Shown here piece by piece: positions 35,858 to 49,150 of a stretch of 64,000 nt of DNA. The stretch is from Alligator mississippiensis (Eukaryota > Chordata > Crocodylia > Alligatoridae). How positions within the stretch are numbered: the stretch's first letter is position 1; every line of letters begins with the position of its first letter. The DNA lies in the NCBI RefSeq assembly GCF_030867095.1, contig NC_081831.1:16840001-16904000 (forward strand), in the 5' to 3' direction. The notes beneath the pieces were generated by a model. The model saw only the letters and a list, made by a program, of their open reading frames with translations, had not been told where the DNA came from and did no database searches. The translations under genes and the position numbers were made by a program.

Positions 35858-38454
35858 TGAGTACGAGTACGGGCCCGAACCCGGGCCCGGCCGCGCCGCG
35901 CCGGCGCCTCCCCCCGCTCCCCGGGGACCCCTGCTGGAGGCGGGGGGCGCTGCCCCGCTCCGCTGCGTGCTGCGTGACAGCCGGGGGCCTCGGCGCCGGG
36001 GCAGCGTCCCCCCGCGCGGAGCCCCTCCGGGGGGATATTTTTCTGTCCCTGCGCTGCCCCGGGGAAGTGCACGCGCCGGGCTCACTTTCCGCCGGGGCGC
36101 GGGGGGTGCTCCTGAGGGAGGGGACGGGAGGGGAGCACGTTGCTGCAGCTTCCCTGGATGTTGCCCGTCTCGGCGCAGGGCTTTGCTGAAGAAACCTGCA
36201 GCCTGATACACTTCAAGACACGCCGGTGTGTCCCAGTCCTGACCTGAGGTGTTGTCACCTGTGTGAGACTGTAGGAACAGAGACCTTTACAACATGTCGA
36301 GATATCATCAGGCAGACAGAAATGTCTAAAAGATTGCTGTAACTCCTTAAAAATTAGCTGAAAATGCTTGAGCGGCTTGTTTCATACTGGTAATAGCACA
36401 GGCTTGTTTACCACTGCTTTTTTAAACTTTATTTAGAAAACCAGGGGCAGAGCTTAGTAGCTCTGCTTTTTTTTTCTTCCTTTTCCTTTAAAAAAAAATA
36501 ACAACAACACCCCCCCACCCTTTCCATATTTTATGTAGTTTCTCTTCAAGTAGCACAGCCATTAAAAAAAAAAAAAAAAAATCAAAAAAAAAATCATACC
36601 ATCTCAAACCCATGCTTTCTAGGAAATGCTAATTTTGAAAGGGTTTAAGTGGCTGTGTGCATAGTGCTGTATAATCATAAATACAGTTGGATGACATGTT
36701 TGACCTCTAACAACTGTAACTTCTATTTTTGCTTTTTTAATCTTAATCACTTTGTCATGTAGCTAGTCTGGGTTTGTTTTTTTTCTGTGTTGTAGTTGAT
36801 TTCCTTTTAAATAATTTTATCTGATCATATTTTTAAAATGGGGGGGGGAAGTGCACTGTCGTTTTAAACCTAAAAACACACATTGAGTATTAATAAAGAC
36901 GATTTTTAACAAGTCTGAGCGTTGTCTCTGACATCCTCTAAACGGATTAAAGCTAATTTGAGTGATTTAATCTGCTTGCAAATTTTTATGAAATACCTAA
37001 ATTGTCACAAGCACAGCACATTTACTGCATCCTGCTTTTGTTAGGCTCTTGATGTGAATCTTGAATTGTATTTTGTGTTACCTTTCTTTTAAATCTATAT
37101 TTTTTCCATATTCTAATGCAGACTGTGGTCAGGAGAATGTTATACACGCCCCTATTCTTTAGTTTCTTGTTTCTGTTTTATCAACAAATCATTTTTAATG
37201 CGAAGTTGCATTGTCTTGGCAGTGGAGGCAGCAGTAAGGAAACTGGTGTCTGCTTGAAACTGATTGTGTTAAATGATTGCACCATTTCTTGGAATGCATG
37301 GTAGTAGCCCTCACTTTTGAGATGTGCAAGTTGTTTAAAGTAGTATGTACAGATTATAGAATGTAGGTGTGGTGGTAAATCAAGCTGTGTGAAGAAGGTA
37401 TCACACCTACGAAGGTTGTTAGAAATTCATAGAACAGCACTGAACACTAAATGGATCCATTTCTTTAGTTAAGTGATGCATGAATAACTTACTGTAAGGA
37501 CAGACAAGATTGACAGTGCCACCAGTGGGTTGTTGAATGAGATCTACGTACTCCTAAATGCCGTTGCACAGCTTATGTATGCCATTTTTGCAACATAAAA
37601 AAGACCATTTATGTAAAAGGTAAGCTTTTAAATTAACGTTTGGTGGAGTAGCAGGTTTCTGGCTTTGTGAAGTTCTTTATATGGTAAAAGGGTGGTTGGG
37701 CAAATTCAAAGCAGTCATCATTAGTTTGCTTATAGCAAGTCATTACTCTGAAGTGTTGTTGATGATGACTAATGTTTGAAGTCCCATTCTCAAATTTCAT
37801 CATGGATTTAAACTGACAAATTGAAGCTTATCTGTTAAGTTTTAAATAAAAATCAGGTTATTTAGATAAATCCAAGTGAGGTAGATCTATTTAGTAAGAT
37901 GCATTTTAATTTAAACTCATATTTTAATTTTTTAATGATACAGTGTTCATATCTTACTACTTATGACCCTGATGATAATGCATACTTCAAGAATTCTGTT
38001 AAGCTTCCAGCAGCATATCTTGTGATCAAACTGTAATTTTTAAAATCCCATAACAGCAAAGGACATTTAGAAGCAAATATTAAACTCTGCTTGGTCCAGC
38101 CTTTTAAATTTTAGTTTTTGAAGTAGTTTTAAAACCTGACTAAGGAGCTGGAGGTTAAAAGGAATTAATTTTTAGGATGCTGTGTAATATCTCTTGGCTT
38201 TTGTTTCCTTCAATAGCCATTATTTTCATAGAATCTGCATACTGTGGTGTGTGTGTTCAGCCTATTACAGTACTTGGCAGCCTTATTCCCAGAACAGTGT
38301 TAATCTCAATGCTGATGCAGTAGTAAGTAGGTAAACAAAAATCCAGGGCAGTTTGAAACTCCAATAACAGTAAAGGGCAGTCTTTCCAACTATTTTCCTA
38401 ATGGCAAAAGATGGCACAGGGTGGCACCCAAGAGAGTAAATGGCTTAGGGAGGC

Positions 38455-38655
38455 ATAAGTTTTCCGAGTTGACAGCCTATTTCATCAGATGAAACAGAGC
38501 TTCACAAAACCAGAAAGCTGCCACTATACATTCCAGATGATGAAGTAGGCTGTCATCTTCTGAAGCTTATGCCTTTCTGAACCAGATAGTCTCTGATGTG
38601 CCAGTGTGTCCTGCCTTTTTCTGCTTGATTTCAGACTAAGATGGCCAACTACCTC
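38455..38655. mobile_element. Interspersed repeat of the CATCAGATGAA...AAGCTTATGCC type
   Basis: The text contains GACAGCCTATTTCATCAGAT, then GATGATGAAGTAGGCTGTCA, TGAAGCTTATGCCTTTCTGA, AGTCTCTGATGTGCCAG and TTTCAGACTAAGATGGCCAA. It is a diverged copy of a repeat common in reptiles, with the same plan as the Penelope-like copies elsewhere in this window: a hairpin, a GCTTATG stretch, AGTCTCTxA and ACTAAxAxGGC. The family label is tentative. Confidence 0.45.
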
Positions 38656-40092
38656 TCTCTGTTTTCATAATGGGAAAGGATAAAGTTCAGGGTTGGCAAC
38701 CTTTTAGGAGCAGCAGACTTGAGCAACAGCAGACTGAGCTGCTATTTCCCTCATGTCAAATTGCCACAAATGTGCTTGCTGTTCATCTCTGTGGGTCAGA
38801 TGAAATCACTTCATGGGCCAGATCCAGCCTGTGGGCCATAGTTGATCAGGAATAAAAATCTTTCCAAATGTCTCAGAAGTACAGAAGCCAGTGAAGCTTA
38901 AAGCAGAATAAAATAAAAAGTATCACAAACCCAGCATCTTCTACAAATTGAAATTTTTTTTTTTTTGCTATGCAGAACTGAAATGGCTTAAGTACAATTA
39001 ATATTTGAACACCATTTTATGGTGTTACTGTTTTTCCTGTTTCTGGAAAAGAGAAGTTGACATCTATTGTTGCAATCTCTTGCAGAGTGTGTAATGTAAA
39101 GATCTGGGGAGAAGGAATCCTTGACAGTTGAATAAATGTAATGCTACATTTGTTGCTATAATAAAGCATATTACAAAGATAAATGCCAGCTAATGTTACA
39201 TGTTTTGTTGCTGTTGATTAGCTAACTGCCTCAGTCATTGGAAATTCCTTTGGATAACACTTCTGAAGGTTTTGCTCATGATTCAGAAATCTATGCTATA
39301 TGGAAATGGTGTAGGTTTTGTTGTGTTTAACAGGACTTGTGTATACTGGGTAGAGAGGAAGTTGTAGCAATTTTCTGTTTACATTCAGTAAGTAGCTCCT
39401 CTTTCAGTATGAAAACTGAAGCATGACAACAAAGTGTTTTGAAATCTCAACTAAACTTTACAAGTTTGCATGGATTTAAGTAACCTCTTTAGGAAGTGAA
39501 CCTTCCTAAGACCCATTATAAGATAACATTTATCTTATAACTATAGTTATTGAATTGGTTTCAGATTGAAGTCTGTCACAGCTCCTGCCAGCTTCCATGG
39601 AAGCATGGTTGGTTCAGTTAATAGTGGCATTTTGAGACTGAAATTTTAAAGTACATCATGTATTGTATTTTTTTTCATCCCATGATGCCATGAAATGGAT
39701 ACTAAACCTAAAACAATAAAAATGTCTTCCACTTGATAAAGGGAAATGTACTGTGTGTAGTTACTGTGGGTTAAATTTAAGAAAGCAACACAGAACATCT
39801 AGGAAAATGTTAAAATGTGTGATGTGATAGTTACTTCATATGCTATGTAAGTAAAGTCAAAGTGATGAGCTAATAGATCGCATGAAAGTTTATTAATGGT
39901 GATATTGAAGACGGTTATAAATTCAATTATTCTCTTATCTGGTTAATAGGAATTGAGAAATACAGTAGCATTTCAGTAGTTCAGTTGGCAAGCATAAAGT
40001 ATGTTGTATCTTATGTGGGCGGGGAGAGAAAAGGAGGGGACCACAGCCGTTGGTAATAGTGGTGTTGTGCCTAAGATATATAACATGTATAA

Positions 40093-40285
40093 CAGGGGTG
40101 GGCAAAATGCGGCCCGCGGGCCGAATGCGGCCCACCAGACCATTCCATTCTATCCGGCCTGCAGGGCCCCTAAAAAATTTAGAAAAGTAATATTTATCTT
40201 CCCCTGACTGCCTGTCGTGCAGCCTTCAATGGCTTGCCAAACTCACAGTAAGCGGCCCTCCACCCGAAATAATTGCCCGCCCCTG
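40093..40285 (+). mobile_element. hAT MITE, 193 bp
   Basis: The terminal inverted repeats are CAGGGGTGGGCAA and TTGCCCGCCCCTG. The flanks ATGTATAA (40,085-40,092) and ATATATAA (40,286-40,293) match at 7 of 8 positions. The interior contains AATGCGGCCC twice and a GGGCCCCTAAAAAATT stretch shared with the 1776-bp element at 55,687. It is non-autonomous. Confidence 0.87.
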
Positions 40286-41239
40286 ATATATAATTTCCCA
40301 TTGCTCTCAATAGATTGGAAGTATCTTTGTTCAGTAATATACACTTGAGAGCTTGAAGGTCCTTGAAATGCTGGCCTTGTATGTCTTTAGGCAGCAAGTC
40401 TGGCAGTGAGTATTGTAAAGAAACTCCACACTTTGTATGTTACTGATGATTTTTGCTTTGTAAAAATTAATTTATCATTAGGAAATGATATACCATTTAC
40501 ATTTTCAATTAAATGATATGCCATTTAAATTTAAATAGTATTGCAGTGCATACAGTATACTGAGTGTATAGAATATGTTCAGCTGTCTAGATAAGTGCAT
40601 AGTGACCTTAGCTCAAGGTGTCCTGTTGCAACTGATTAATTAGCATCCCTAGTCAACTCATCACTTGTTGAAGACTACAAATGTTAAATATCTATATACT
40701 AGATTTTCCCACTTGTTCTGTGGAGAGGACCAAGTTTAATTTTTAATTTTGATTTGTGGACCAGACCACTGACTCAGTGGGCATTTCACTGCCCTTAAAT
40801 CACAGTAGCTGTCCCACTCATTAAAATTAAGTTATGAAGATGATGACTCTGTGTACTAATTAAACTTCTGCTTAGTGAAATTATGGTGTCTTTCAATATC
40901 ACTTGGGTGAAGGGAGTGATGTCTGGGGGCTCTACAGAACCACAACTATTTCAGTGCCCTTTGTGCACTTGTAATTGCAGTTATTTGAATTGTGTGCACA
41001 GGTGCAGTTACTGTATGAATTAGGACCATGATTGCATGTGTTCTGTGCGTGCATCTGATACTCAAAGTGTCACTAGGATTGAGTTAACAATTGAGATGAA
41101 TGGGACGTAACAGCTCTTCTAGAGTGGTTGCTAGCTGATTCGGATGATATTTGTAGTCTTGTATTGGCTTACATTCCATTCACATTTTAAATGTTTTCTC
41201 CATGAATATAAGAGAAACTTTGCCAAACTGGCCAGCATC

Positions 41240-41928
41240 GCAAATGAAAGGGACCTGGGGGTAATAATTGACCATAGTATAAATATGAGCTGGCAGTGCG
41301 ATGCTGTATCCAGTAGGGCAAATAATACTCTGGTATGCATCAACCAATGCATCTCAAGCAAAACCAAGGAAGTGATTCTTCCACTTTACTCAGCACTGGT
41401 GAGACCACAGCTGGAGTACTGCATCCAGTTCTGGGCGCCGCACTTTAACAACGATGTGGTAAAGCTTGAGAGAGTCCAGAGGAGGGCCACCCATACGATC
41501 AGAGATTTGCACGGCAAGCCATACAAGGAAAGACTGAGAGATCTGGGACACTTCAGCCTGAAAGAGAGAAGGCTGAGAGGGGACTTGGTAGCAGCTTATT
41601 GCTGCATCAGGGCAATACATCAAGGGCTCCATGAACAACTGTTCACCAGGGCACCCTTGGGGAAAACCAGGAGTAATGACCACAAACTCCTAGAAGACTG
41701 TTTCAGGCTCAACATTAGGAAAAGGTTCTTTACAGTTAGGGTGTCTAGAGTACGGAATAAGCTCCCTCCAGAGGTGGTGCAGTCACCTACCCTGGAAATT
41801 TTCAAGAGGAGACTGGACAGTCACCTTGCTGGGGTCACCTGACATCAGTTGTCTTTTCTGCCTGGTGCAGGGGGCTGGACCTGATGATCTTCTGAGGTCC
41901 CTTCCAGCCCCTAACAATCTATGAATCT
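41240..41928 (+). mobile_element. CR1 LINE, 5'-truncated copy
   Basis: An open frame of about 200 codons (ending near 41,842) is the C-terminal part of CR1 ORF2. It shows ERDLGVIID, then ILPLYSALVRPQLEYCIQFW, LERVQRRATHTIRDL, RRLRGDLVAAY, NIRKRFFTVRV and PTLEIFKRRLD. The untranslated tail GGTCCCTTCCAGCCCCTAAC and the terminal ATGAATCT repeat follow. The intact frame suggests a relatively young insertion. The reverse-transcriptase core and endonuclease are absent through 5' truncation. Confidence 0.93.
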
Positions 41929-44919
41929 AAGAGCTGGATACTTCTGACACTTCTAAAAACACGTTTTTGAACAGTCTGAAGCTCTCTCTCGCTCTCTTTT
42001 TTTCCAAACTTTTGTTTTCAGATCACTTACTCCACTTTATGCTGTCCGTTCACAGCATCTCATGAAGTTCATGATAATTTATGCTTCTGTAGTTAATCTA
42101 CAAGGTGCATATCTACTTTCCCTTGAACCTGAAGCTTCCATTGGAACCAGGTAAAAACTTCAAACAAGATGGGTTTGTCACATGGGTTGTTTTTTTAGAC
42201 CCCATTGCCATAAATATAACAATTTGAACCGGGCATAGTTGAAATGTTGAACCTTGTAGTTGAGGTTTGTGTTTGAGGGGGAGAAATTTGGGTGGGGGGC
42301 AGGAGGAGGTGTTCCTTGGAGTAATTTGTATTGATTTGTAGTTTTAAGTGTGAAACTAAAATCTAAAAGTTCTGCATGTGGCCTACCAATCAAACCTCAG
42401 AATTTTTAGTTTACTTTTTGAAATGGCTTACGTGTTTGTCCATTGACATAATACATTTTCATAGTCAGATTGAAGTTTAAATTTTTGGCTGCTTTAAATT
42501 AAATCTCTTAAAAATCAGGAGGAGTTTAGCTACATTTCATTGATCAGTAGCAGCTCATTGATCATTATCAGATGTGTGTTGTAAACTGGATAGAACCATG
42601 CTATTTGAAATGAGACTACAAAAAGATAATAAGTTTATATATAGTCATTTTTTGGTTAACAGGTTTTGGTTTTTTTGCAGTATACAAAAGGAAAACAATT
42701 TTTATTCATTCACAATTGAACACAGACTATCAGTTTGAATATTTAAAAAACATTACTGTATTACATATCTTCAAATACTGGTCTTTGCAGGTGAACCCTC
42801 AAGATGTTGCACTTAGACCAGTTTATTTTGTTTGCTTCAAGGTGTTTTGTGTCCATGATGTGAAAGGGATTTAGGTGGCTCCTCCTAACATTTATTTAAG
42901 ATAATTTTATGCCCGTTTAATAACCGTGTGAATAATCATGCATGTCAGTTGACTATAAAAGCAAATATATTCCCCATATAGCTAAATGAATTGGGGGGAA
43001 ACCAGGAAATCATCTAAAAATATCAGTAGGCTCTCTTCTTTGCAACTCTTAATTGTGAAAGAGAAGGATTGATGATTTGCCTTAAAAGCAGACTGTATTC
43101 TAACAGGAGAAAATATTTTGTCTGTTTTTATAAAACCTGAAAAATATTTATTCCACTTAAGAATTTGCTTATGTGCAATAGAAACATAAGATGACTTCTG
43201 AGATCCCCATTACACAATTGTATGCATGGGCTTATTCATGCCTAAATTAAATATGATGCTTTTCTACAACTCTTTTTAAGGAGTTAAGTAATGATAGCTG
43301 GTTTTTAGAAATAAGATATTTAAATTGTCCTTAATTTTATTTTTAGTAAGGTTAATAAATTGAATTTAAGATGAAAACAGGGAAAATAACACAATAGTAA
43401 CTTTTCAACCTTTCAAAATAATTGGGACCATTTAATAGTAGTTGTGTATTTCATATCAGTGGCCAGAGATATCCAGGCAATAAGATGTTGCCTTGCAAGT
43501 TCTAGGCATGGGTCAAAGTATGTGTATCTTAGAAAATAGTCTTTGCTTCGGAAAGAATACCAGCTTTTTGAGTATATCTTGTATTTTGGGGAGGCGGTAT
43601 CCTATTGCTCAGTCCGAATAATTTTTCATAGCAAGCCCAATATTAAAATAGTCAAAATAGGAAAGTAGCTCATGCATCTGACTCTTACATTTATTGAAAA
43701 ATGCAAGAATGTTTTTTGAGGGTTTTGGTAGCCCTATATTTAACTAATTTGTCTAAAGTTGTGTAAATATAGGAAAAATTTCCAGGAGTATATTCTGAAA
43801 AAAAATCTGTACACTTAAGATCATAGTGTAGTTTGAGGTCACCTCTGTCATCTTTAAGAGTTTTATAAAGGGACATAAGTGTACTAACTAGCTATTGTCT
43901 CCCATTAAACTTCATGTTGTGCTGTTAAGATGATAGTTTTATCAACTGCCTCACTTTTGGCTCTAAAAAGTGAAAACATAATGACAGTTATTTCCTGTGA
44001 CCTTCTGCCTCTGAGATTTTTGACATATTCACAGTAGGCATGGGGGAAAAACTTATTTGTATCACAAATCTTTGTGGACTAATATGGGAAGCAAATATTA
44101 CATTATATTGCTTAAGTGAGAGTGCTGGACTGTATGGTGTCTCCCGGCTTTTATGTACTCATAGTCTGGGTAGTATTGATCCTTGGTTTTGTAGCATCTG
44201 ATTTTTCCGAAATGGTAGAGGCAGGTTTACTAGCTCTCTTAAGTTCCATCATAGATTTTATCTTACAAACTTTTTTTTCAGCTGTGCAGTTCATATTACC
44301 AGTATAGCTGGTATGTATATCACCATTTTGCTGGTCCATAAGAACCAGAAAATGAAAATTACTTAAGTCTTAATTTGCAGACAGTTAGGCACCTGCTTTA
44401 TTTTAAGCATGTAAGTATTCCCATTAGCTCATGTTAGTAAAGTTGTACATGTTTAAGTGTTTGCAGAGTCAGAACCACAGAGTAAAACCAACTAAGGTAA
44501 TTTCTCTGTCAAAGCTGTCTGAAGTGGCAAAAATAAATTACATAGAATTAGTGTAAAACTGAATTAATTTTAAGATTCTACTAAAAGAGATGTTTAAAAA
44601 ATATAATTCTCTCTTTAACTAGCATCTTATATTGTAAAGGTGATATTTGACACTGGAGGGTACAGGTCACTAGAGCCTGGTTAGCCTGACAACAAAGCCT
44701 GGGAAGACTTGTGTGGTATGCTATTGATGCAATTAAAGTATAGGAATATATTAATAGCCAATGAGGCTTTTGGGGAAGTAGTTTTATCAAATTATACTAC
44801 TTGTAACCTTGTAAAAAATAGTTTGTAAGTAGTGTAAAAGGTGTTTGACTTATTGGGCAATATACTTATTAAAAATATCCCTATATAATATCTTAAAGTA
44901 AACGTTAAATAAATTAAGA

Positions 44920-45915
44920 GCTAGCTAATGCATCTAAAAAGCATTGTCATGGAGAATCAGCAGCAAGTAGAAGTATTTTCCATGGAGTTCCACAGCAATC
45001 AGTTTGAAGCTCAACATTATTCAATTTTTTTTTATCAGCAAGCCAAAAGTAAACACATTATCATGTCTGATAAAATTTACAAATAATGCAAAGATCAGTA
45101 GAGTAGTAAATAACGGTGAGAACAGAATGCCTGGGATTGTTTGGTAAAGTGGACCTATTCAAGCAAAATGTAAAGTTGTGTTTAGAAATAGTTTCCTGGA
45201 CATTCCTTCAGAACAGGGGCCTGCATCCTCAATAGTAGCAATTCTGAAAAGGATTTAGGGGTATAGTGAAATAATTCACTGGGAGCTCATAACGAGATTC
45301 TGTAACAGAAAAAGGCTAACATCAGCCTTGAACAGATGAACAGGGAGCATATGACTAGAAGAACGGGTGAATTTAACTCTGTATACGGTATTTGTGACAT
45401 TTACTGGAATGCTCCATGTAGTTTGATATCAAGAGTTTGGAAGGGATGTTAAAAGTTACAATGTAGAAGAAAGCCACAAAATTGAGTGCTAGAGAGAAAA
45501 CCTTACAGTGAGAAACTTAAGGACTTCAATTGCTGTGCTGTATCAAAAAGAAGATTGAGAAGTGAATGCTTTGTTTGTAGAAGATGATTTCTCCTTTGCA
45601 GGAGAAAATATTGGAAACTTAAGGATGTGCTACTAATAATAGGAAAGCATATAATATAAACTAAAGGCTGGAAGGTGAAAATAGATGCATTGAAATTAGG
45701 CATTGATTTTTAATGGTGAGGTTGAGTAACTACTCAGCTACTGTTGAAATAAACTGCCAGGGAATGATGGATTCTCCATCTCTTGGTAACATCAGATCTA
45801 TATTGGGTACCTTTTTGGAAGCTGAGTTTCAGCCACGAACAAACTGAAGTCACTGGGCCCTAAGTATAGATGTAGTAGGGTAGAATCAAACAGGCTTGGA
45901 ATACACAAGATCAGA
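44920..45915 (+). mobile_element. Old CR1/L3-like LINE fossil
   Basis: The order of degraded motifs follows the CR1-group ORF2 tail and 3' region. A GAAAAGGATTTAGGGGTATA stretch (KDLGV-type) is at about 45,246, then GCTAACATCAGCCTTG, CTCTGTATACGGTATTTGTG (LYTVFV-type) and CTGGAATGCTCCATGT, then GCAGGAGAAAATATTGG. It is much more diverged than the copy at 41,240 and is broken in every frame. Confidence 0.6.
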
Positions 45916-45920
45916 TAAAT

Positions 45921-46109
45921 CATTGTTTCTCAACCAGGGTGCTGTGGCACAATGTCAGAAACATTCTGACCTATTGTGGTTTTTCTGAGTTTTTTTACAA
46001 CAGAACAGTTACTTCATTATTTTTCTGTAGTAAAAAAAACAAGTAAAAAGAGAACTAGCATTTTCTCGGGGGTGGGTGCCTGGAGTCTAAGAAGGCTAAG
46101 AACCAGTTG
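45921..46109. mobile_element. hAT-like MITE, 189 bp
   Basis: The left end CATTGTTTCTCAACCAGGGT and the right end GGCTAAGAACCAGTTG are imperfect inverted repeats of the type CAGTGGTTCTCAACC. An AGATAA word occurs next to both ends, the remains of a target duplication. The interior (GCTGTGGCACAATG, GGGTGGGTGCCTGG) is typical of this MITE group. Confidence 0.55.
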
Positions 46110-48998
46110 ATTAGATAATCTTTATGACCTCTCTTGGCCTTAACCTCTCTGCATGTATGAAAATATGGAGCGTGTCCCTGTTTAATTATCTCTGTTGGGT
46201 TACAGTGAAGATTTTTAAATATAGGTTTTATTTGCTTTAGCAGGAATTGAGGTTGGACTTCTTTTTCTGTATCACTCTTGAAGCTTCTGACATCTTGTTT
46301 GGCACTTGTAAGCACAGTTCTTTGATCTAGTCTGAAACTCAAAAAAGCCTATAAATTATCAAATAATTTTTCTTAAATTTTTACTTGTATTATACCAACA
46401 AATGTCAAAGATCAATTGCTTGTTGAATAATAGAGATGGAAAAACTTATAAGCTAATCTTTGCTTTTGAGATACCTTTCGTACATCTGGCAAGCCATAGG
46501 ATTTTCTTTTAGTTCTGATTGATAGCAAGTCAGGTTACCACATAGAAAAATGTATTTCTTTTTACACATTCAGTTGGGATTCAGTTTGGATTTTCCAAAA
46601 GAGCAAGCATGAGGATCTGGAGGAACAATCACAGGGTTGGAAGTCAGGAAGTCTTGACTTCTCATCCTATTTCAGATATTAACTTGATGTGTCTTTGTGG
46701 ATAATTTACTTCATTTTTCCTTTTCCCAACTGTAAAATGTGATAACTACATACTCCCTCATTTCAGAAGTGATTTGTAAATAAATGTCTATATACAGTGC
46801 TTTGAATGTGTGACATGCCATGTATATATTAAGTATTTTAATTTATAAAATCTGCATTTTCAGAATTGCTCATTCCTGTGCTTGTTCATGTGAGAAGAAA
46901 AGTATTTGATACTTTTCATGCAAGCTGGAAACAAGTATTTGATAATAAAAATTTGGGTGGTTTAGTTAATCAGATTAAGAGTCCCAAACTGTTATAACAA
47001 AAAAAAATCATGTATGCCCCAGTCTTAATACAAGAACTTTTTATGTGGAATTTTAAATTTGATACTATTTATTTTAAATCTTTAGATCTCAATCTTATAT
47101 ATGTGTTGCACCTAGCTTAAGCTAAAAGTCTTATACTGTTTTGAGGATAAAGCTTGTAGTCTGCTTTTGAATTTGTAGTCTGCGTTTGTTTAAGAGCTTA
47201 TTTTACAGAGTTAAGGACCTTTTTAAAAACTTAACTCCAGGTTGCATGTGTTGTATAAAAGTTATGTGTGCAAAACTTAACCTGTCACTTTATATACAGG
47301 TATGCTTGGTGCTCTACAGACAAAGCCTTTTCCCCAACAAGCTTTGAATATAAATCAGGCAATTTATAAATAAAAGGAGCATATGGTGCATGAGTCGCAT
47401 AAAATAGTTTAAGTATTCTCAACATATTTGTTGATTCCAGGTGTTTTGACTAACACTGAATTGTTTTGTAATGTGTCTGAAGAGTAGGAATTTTAGAAGA
47501 CAAACTAACAATGATTTTATGGGAAGGAGTTGCAGGAGATGATCTAGGAAGCTTGTAATAGGAGGGAGGATGGACAAGGTATAGAGAAGGCAAAAGAATT
47601 TGGTAGAACAGGGAGTATGAATTGAGAAATAGTGAAAAATGGATCAGAATGAATGTTTTCATACAGAGCTTGAATGTGAGGATGAGTGCAAACTTGATTT
47701 GGAATAAGTTGGTAAGTATGAGACAGGTTTGAGCAAGTGGCAGTATGTAAGCATCAGACAGGAGGGATTTCTAGCATCTTGATGCATGTTGTTTAGAAAT
47801 AAATGTATAGGAGGAGGTTACTTTAGATAGCATAGGCTGAAATGTTTGCTTTGGAAATGGAAAGAGAATTTTGGTGGGTTTAGAAGATATCACGTGAATA
47901 ATAGGATTTGCTAAGGGGTTCAATATAAGAAGAGTAGGAGGGGTGATGAAGATGAAACCTTAGGTTAAGAGCTTGAGCGACTGAAGTTGTCATCCTAGAA
48001 GAGTATGAATGAGCTGTATATTTTGGTGTTTTAATTTGGGGAAACATCATTTAGGCAAGTCTAGAGTCTCATCTGTCAAAAAGATTGCAAATACAACTGC
48101 AAGAGCAATAGTAGAAAGACAGGAGGCGAACCCAGTAACACAATGCTGACCAGAGAAGTGAAGGGGAAGATAGAGAGAGAAACTGTTGAAGGCATGTTGT
48201 CGCTTTGCTTTTTTCTTACATAAGGCAAGTCCTAAAAGCTTTTGAAAGGAGTATCTTGATAGAGGGGAATTGAAAAATGTTTTCAATTTAAGAAAAAAAG
48301 TTATTCTAGAAGTGACTGCAAAAAGTGTGGATTGAGTATTCAACCCTTTATCTGATACTCAGGCATTTGAGTAAAATACATTTTAGTGAGTCTTTCTCCT
48401 TTCTTTCTCCCATGCAGTTAGCATGAATGAGACTTATATGGCTAGCTTCCCTGTTCTTTTCCTTAAAGTACCTCACTTGGAAGAAGCTCACAGAGTTCAC
48501 TAGGATTCTCCTTCCCCCAATCTTTCTTGGACAGCATTCACTGGGAGGTATCAGACAGCTTTTCTCTTCAGAGAGGAGTCATGTTCACTGTGAAGAATCC
48601 TTTAGACAGGAAAGTAGATGGAGCATTTAAAAAAAATCTTTTTATTTTTATTTTTTTTTATTTATTTTTTAGTTCACATTGGACTAGAAAGCATCAGATT
48701 CAGTGTCCAGTGAACTCTGAGGGTCACAAAGAAGTCAGCGTTAGTTTCCCAGGAATTATTGGGACCAGTCTGTCAAAATGCTTCTTGTTAAGTCTGTAAA
48801 CATGTCAGCCTAATATAACATAACACTGATAGCAGGCCTGAACAGCTAGAAGTTCATCAAGAGCAAATACTTAACTGAAGGAAACAAGCCATATCCTTTC
48901 CTTATAGTATGTGAATGTTCTGGCCTGGCTGATTAGGTCCACATAGGTTTTCCAGGGGATGAATTCCCAATTTCCACAACTGTAAAGTGACTGATTTG

Positions 48999-49150
48999 GA
49001 CCAAGGCAGACAAGGTTCCTTGGGTGAATTTGATATCTTTTATTAGACCAACCCAAGTAGTTGGAGAAAAGTTATTAAGCAAGCTTTTGGGTTCAGAAGC
49101 CCTTCATCAGGCTAAGGAAGTTTCAGCAGTTGGTGTGTGCTCTTCCTGGA
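48999..49150 (-). mobile_element. Penelope-like terminal repeat, copy 3 (tentative)
   Basis: This shares GGCAGACAAGGTTCCTTGGG, TTTGATATCTTTTATTAGACC and the GTTCAGAAGCCCTTCATCAG hairpin with copy 1, to which it is about 85-90 percent similar by eye. It lacks the first 25 bases of copy 1. Its GAAA motif is changed to AAAA on the minus strand. Confidence 0.5.

Noticed and set aside
41144-41239. N-terminal 30 codons of the 232-codon frame as part of a host protein
   Set aside because: The frame is only opened upstream by chance; recognisable sequence begins near 41,240 and is CR1 reverse-transcriptase tail.
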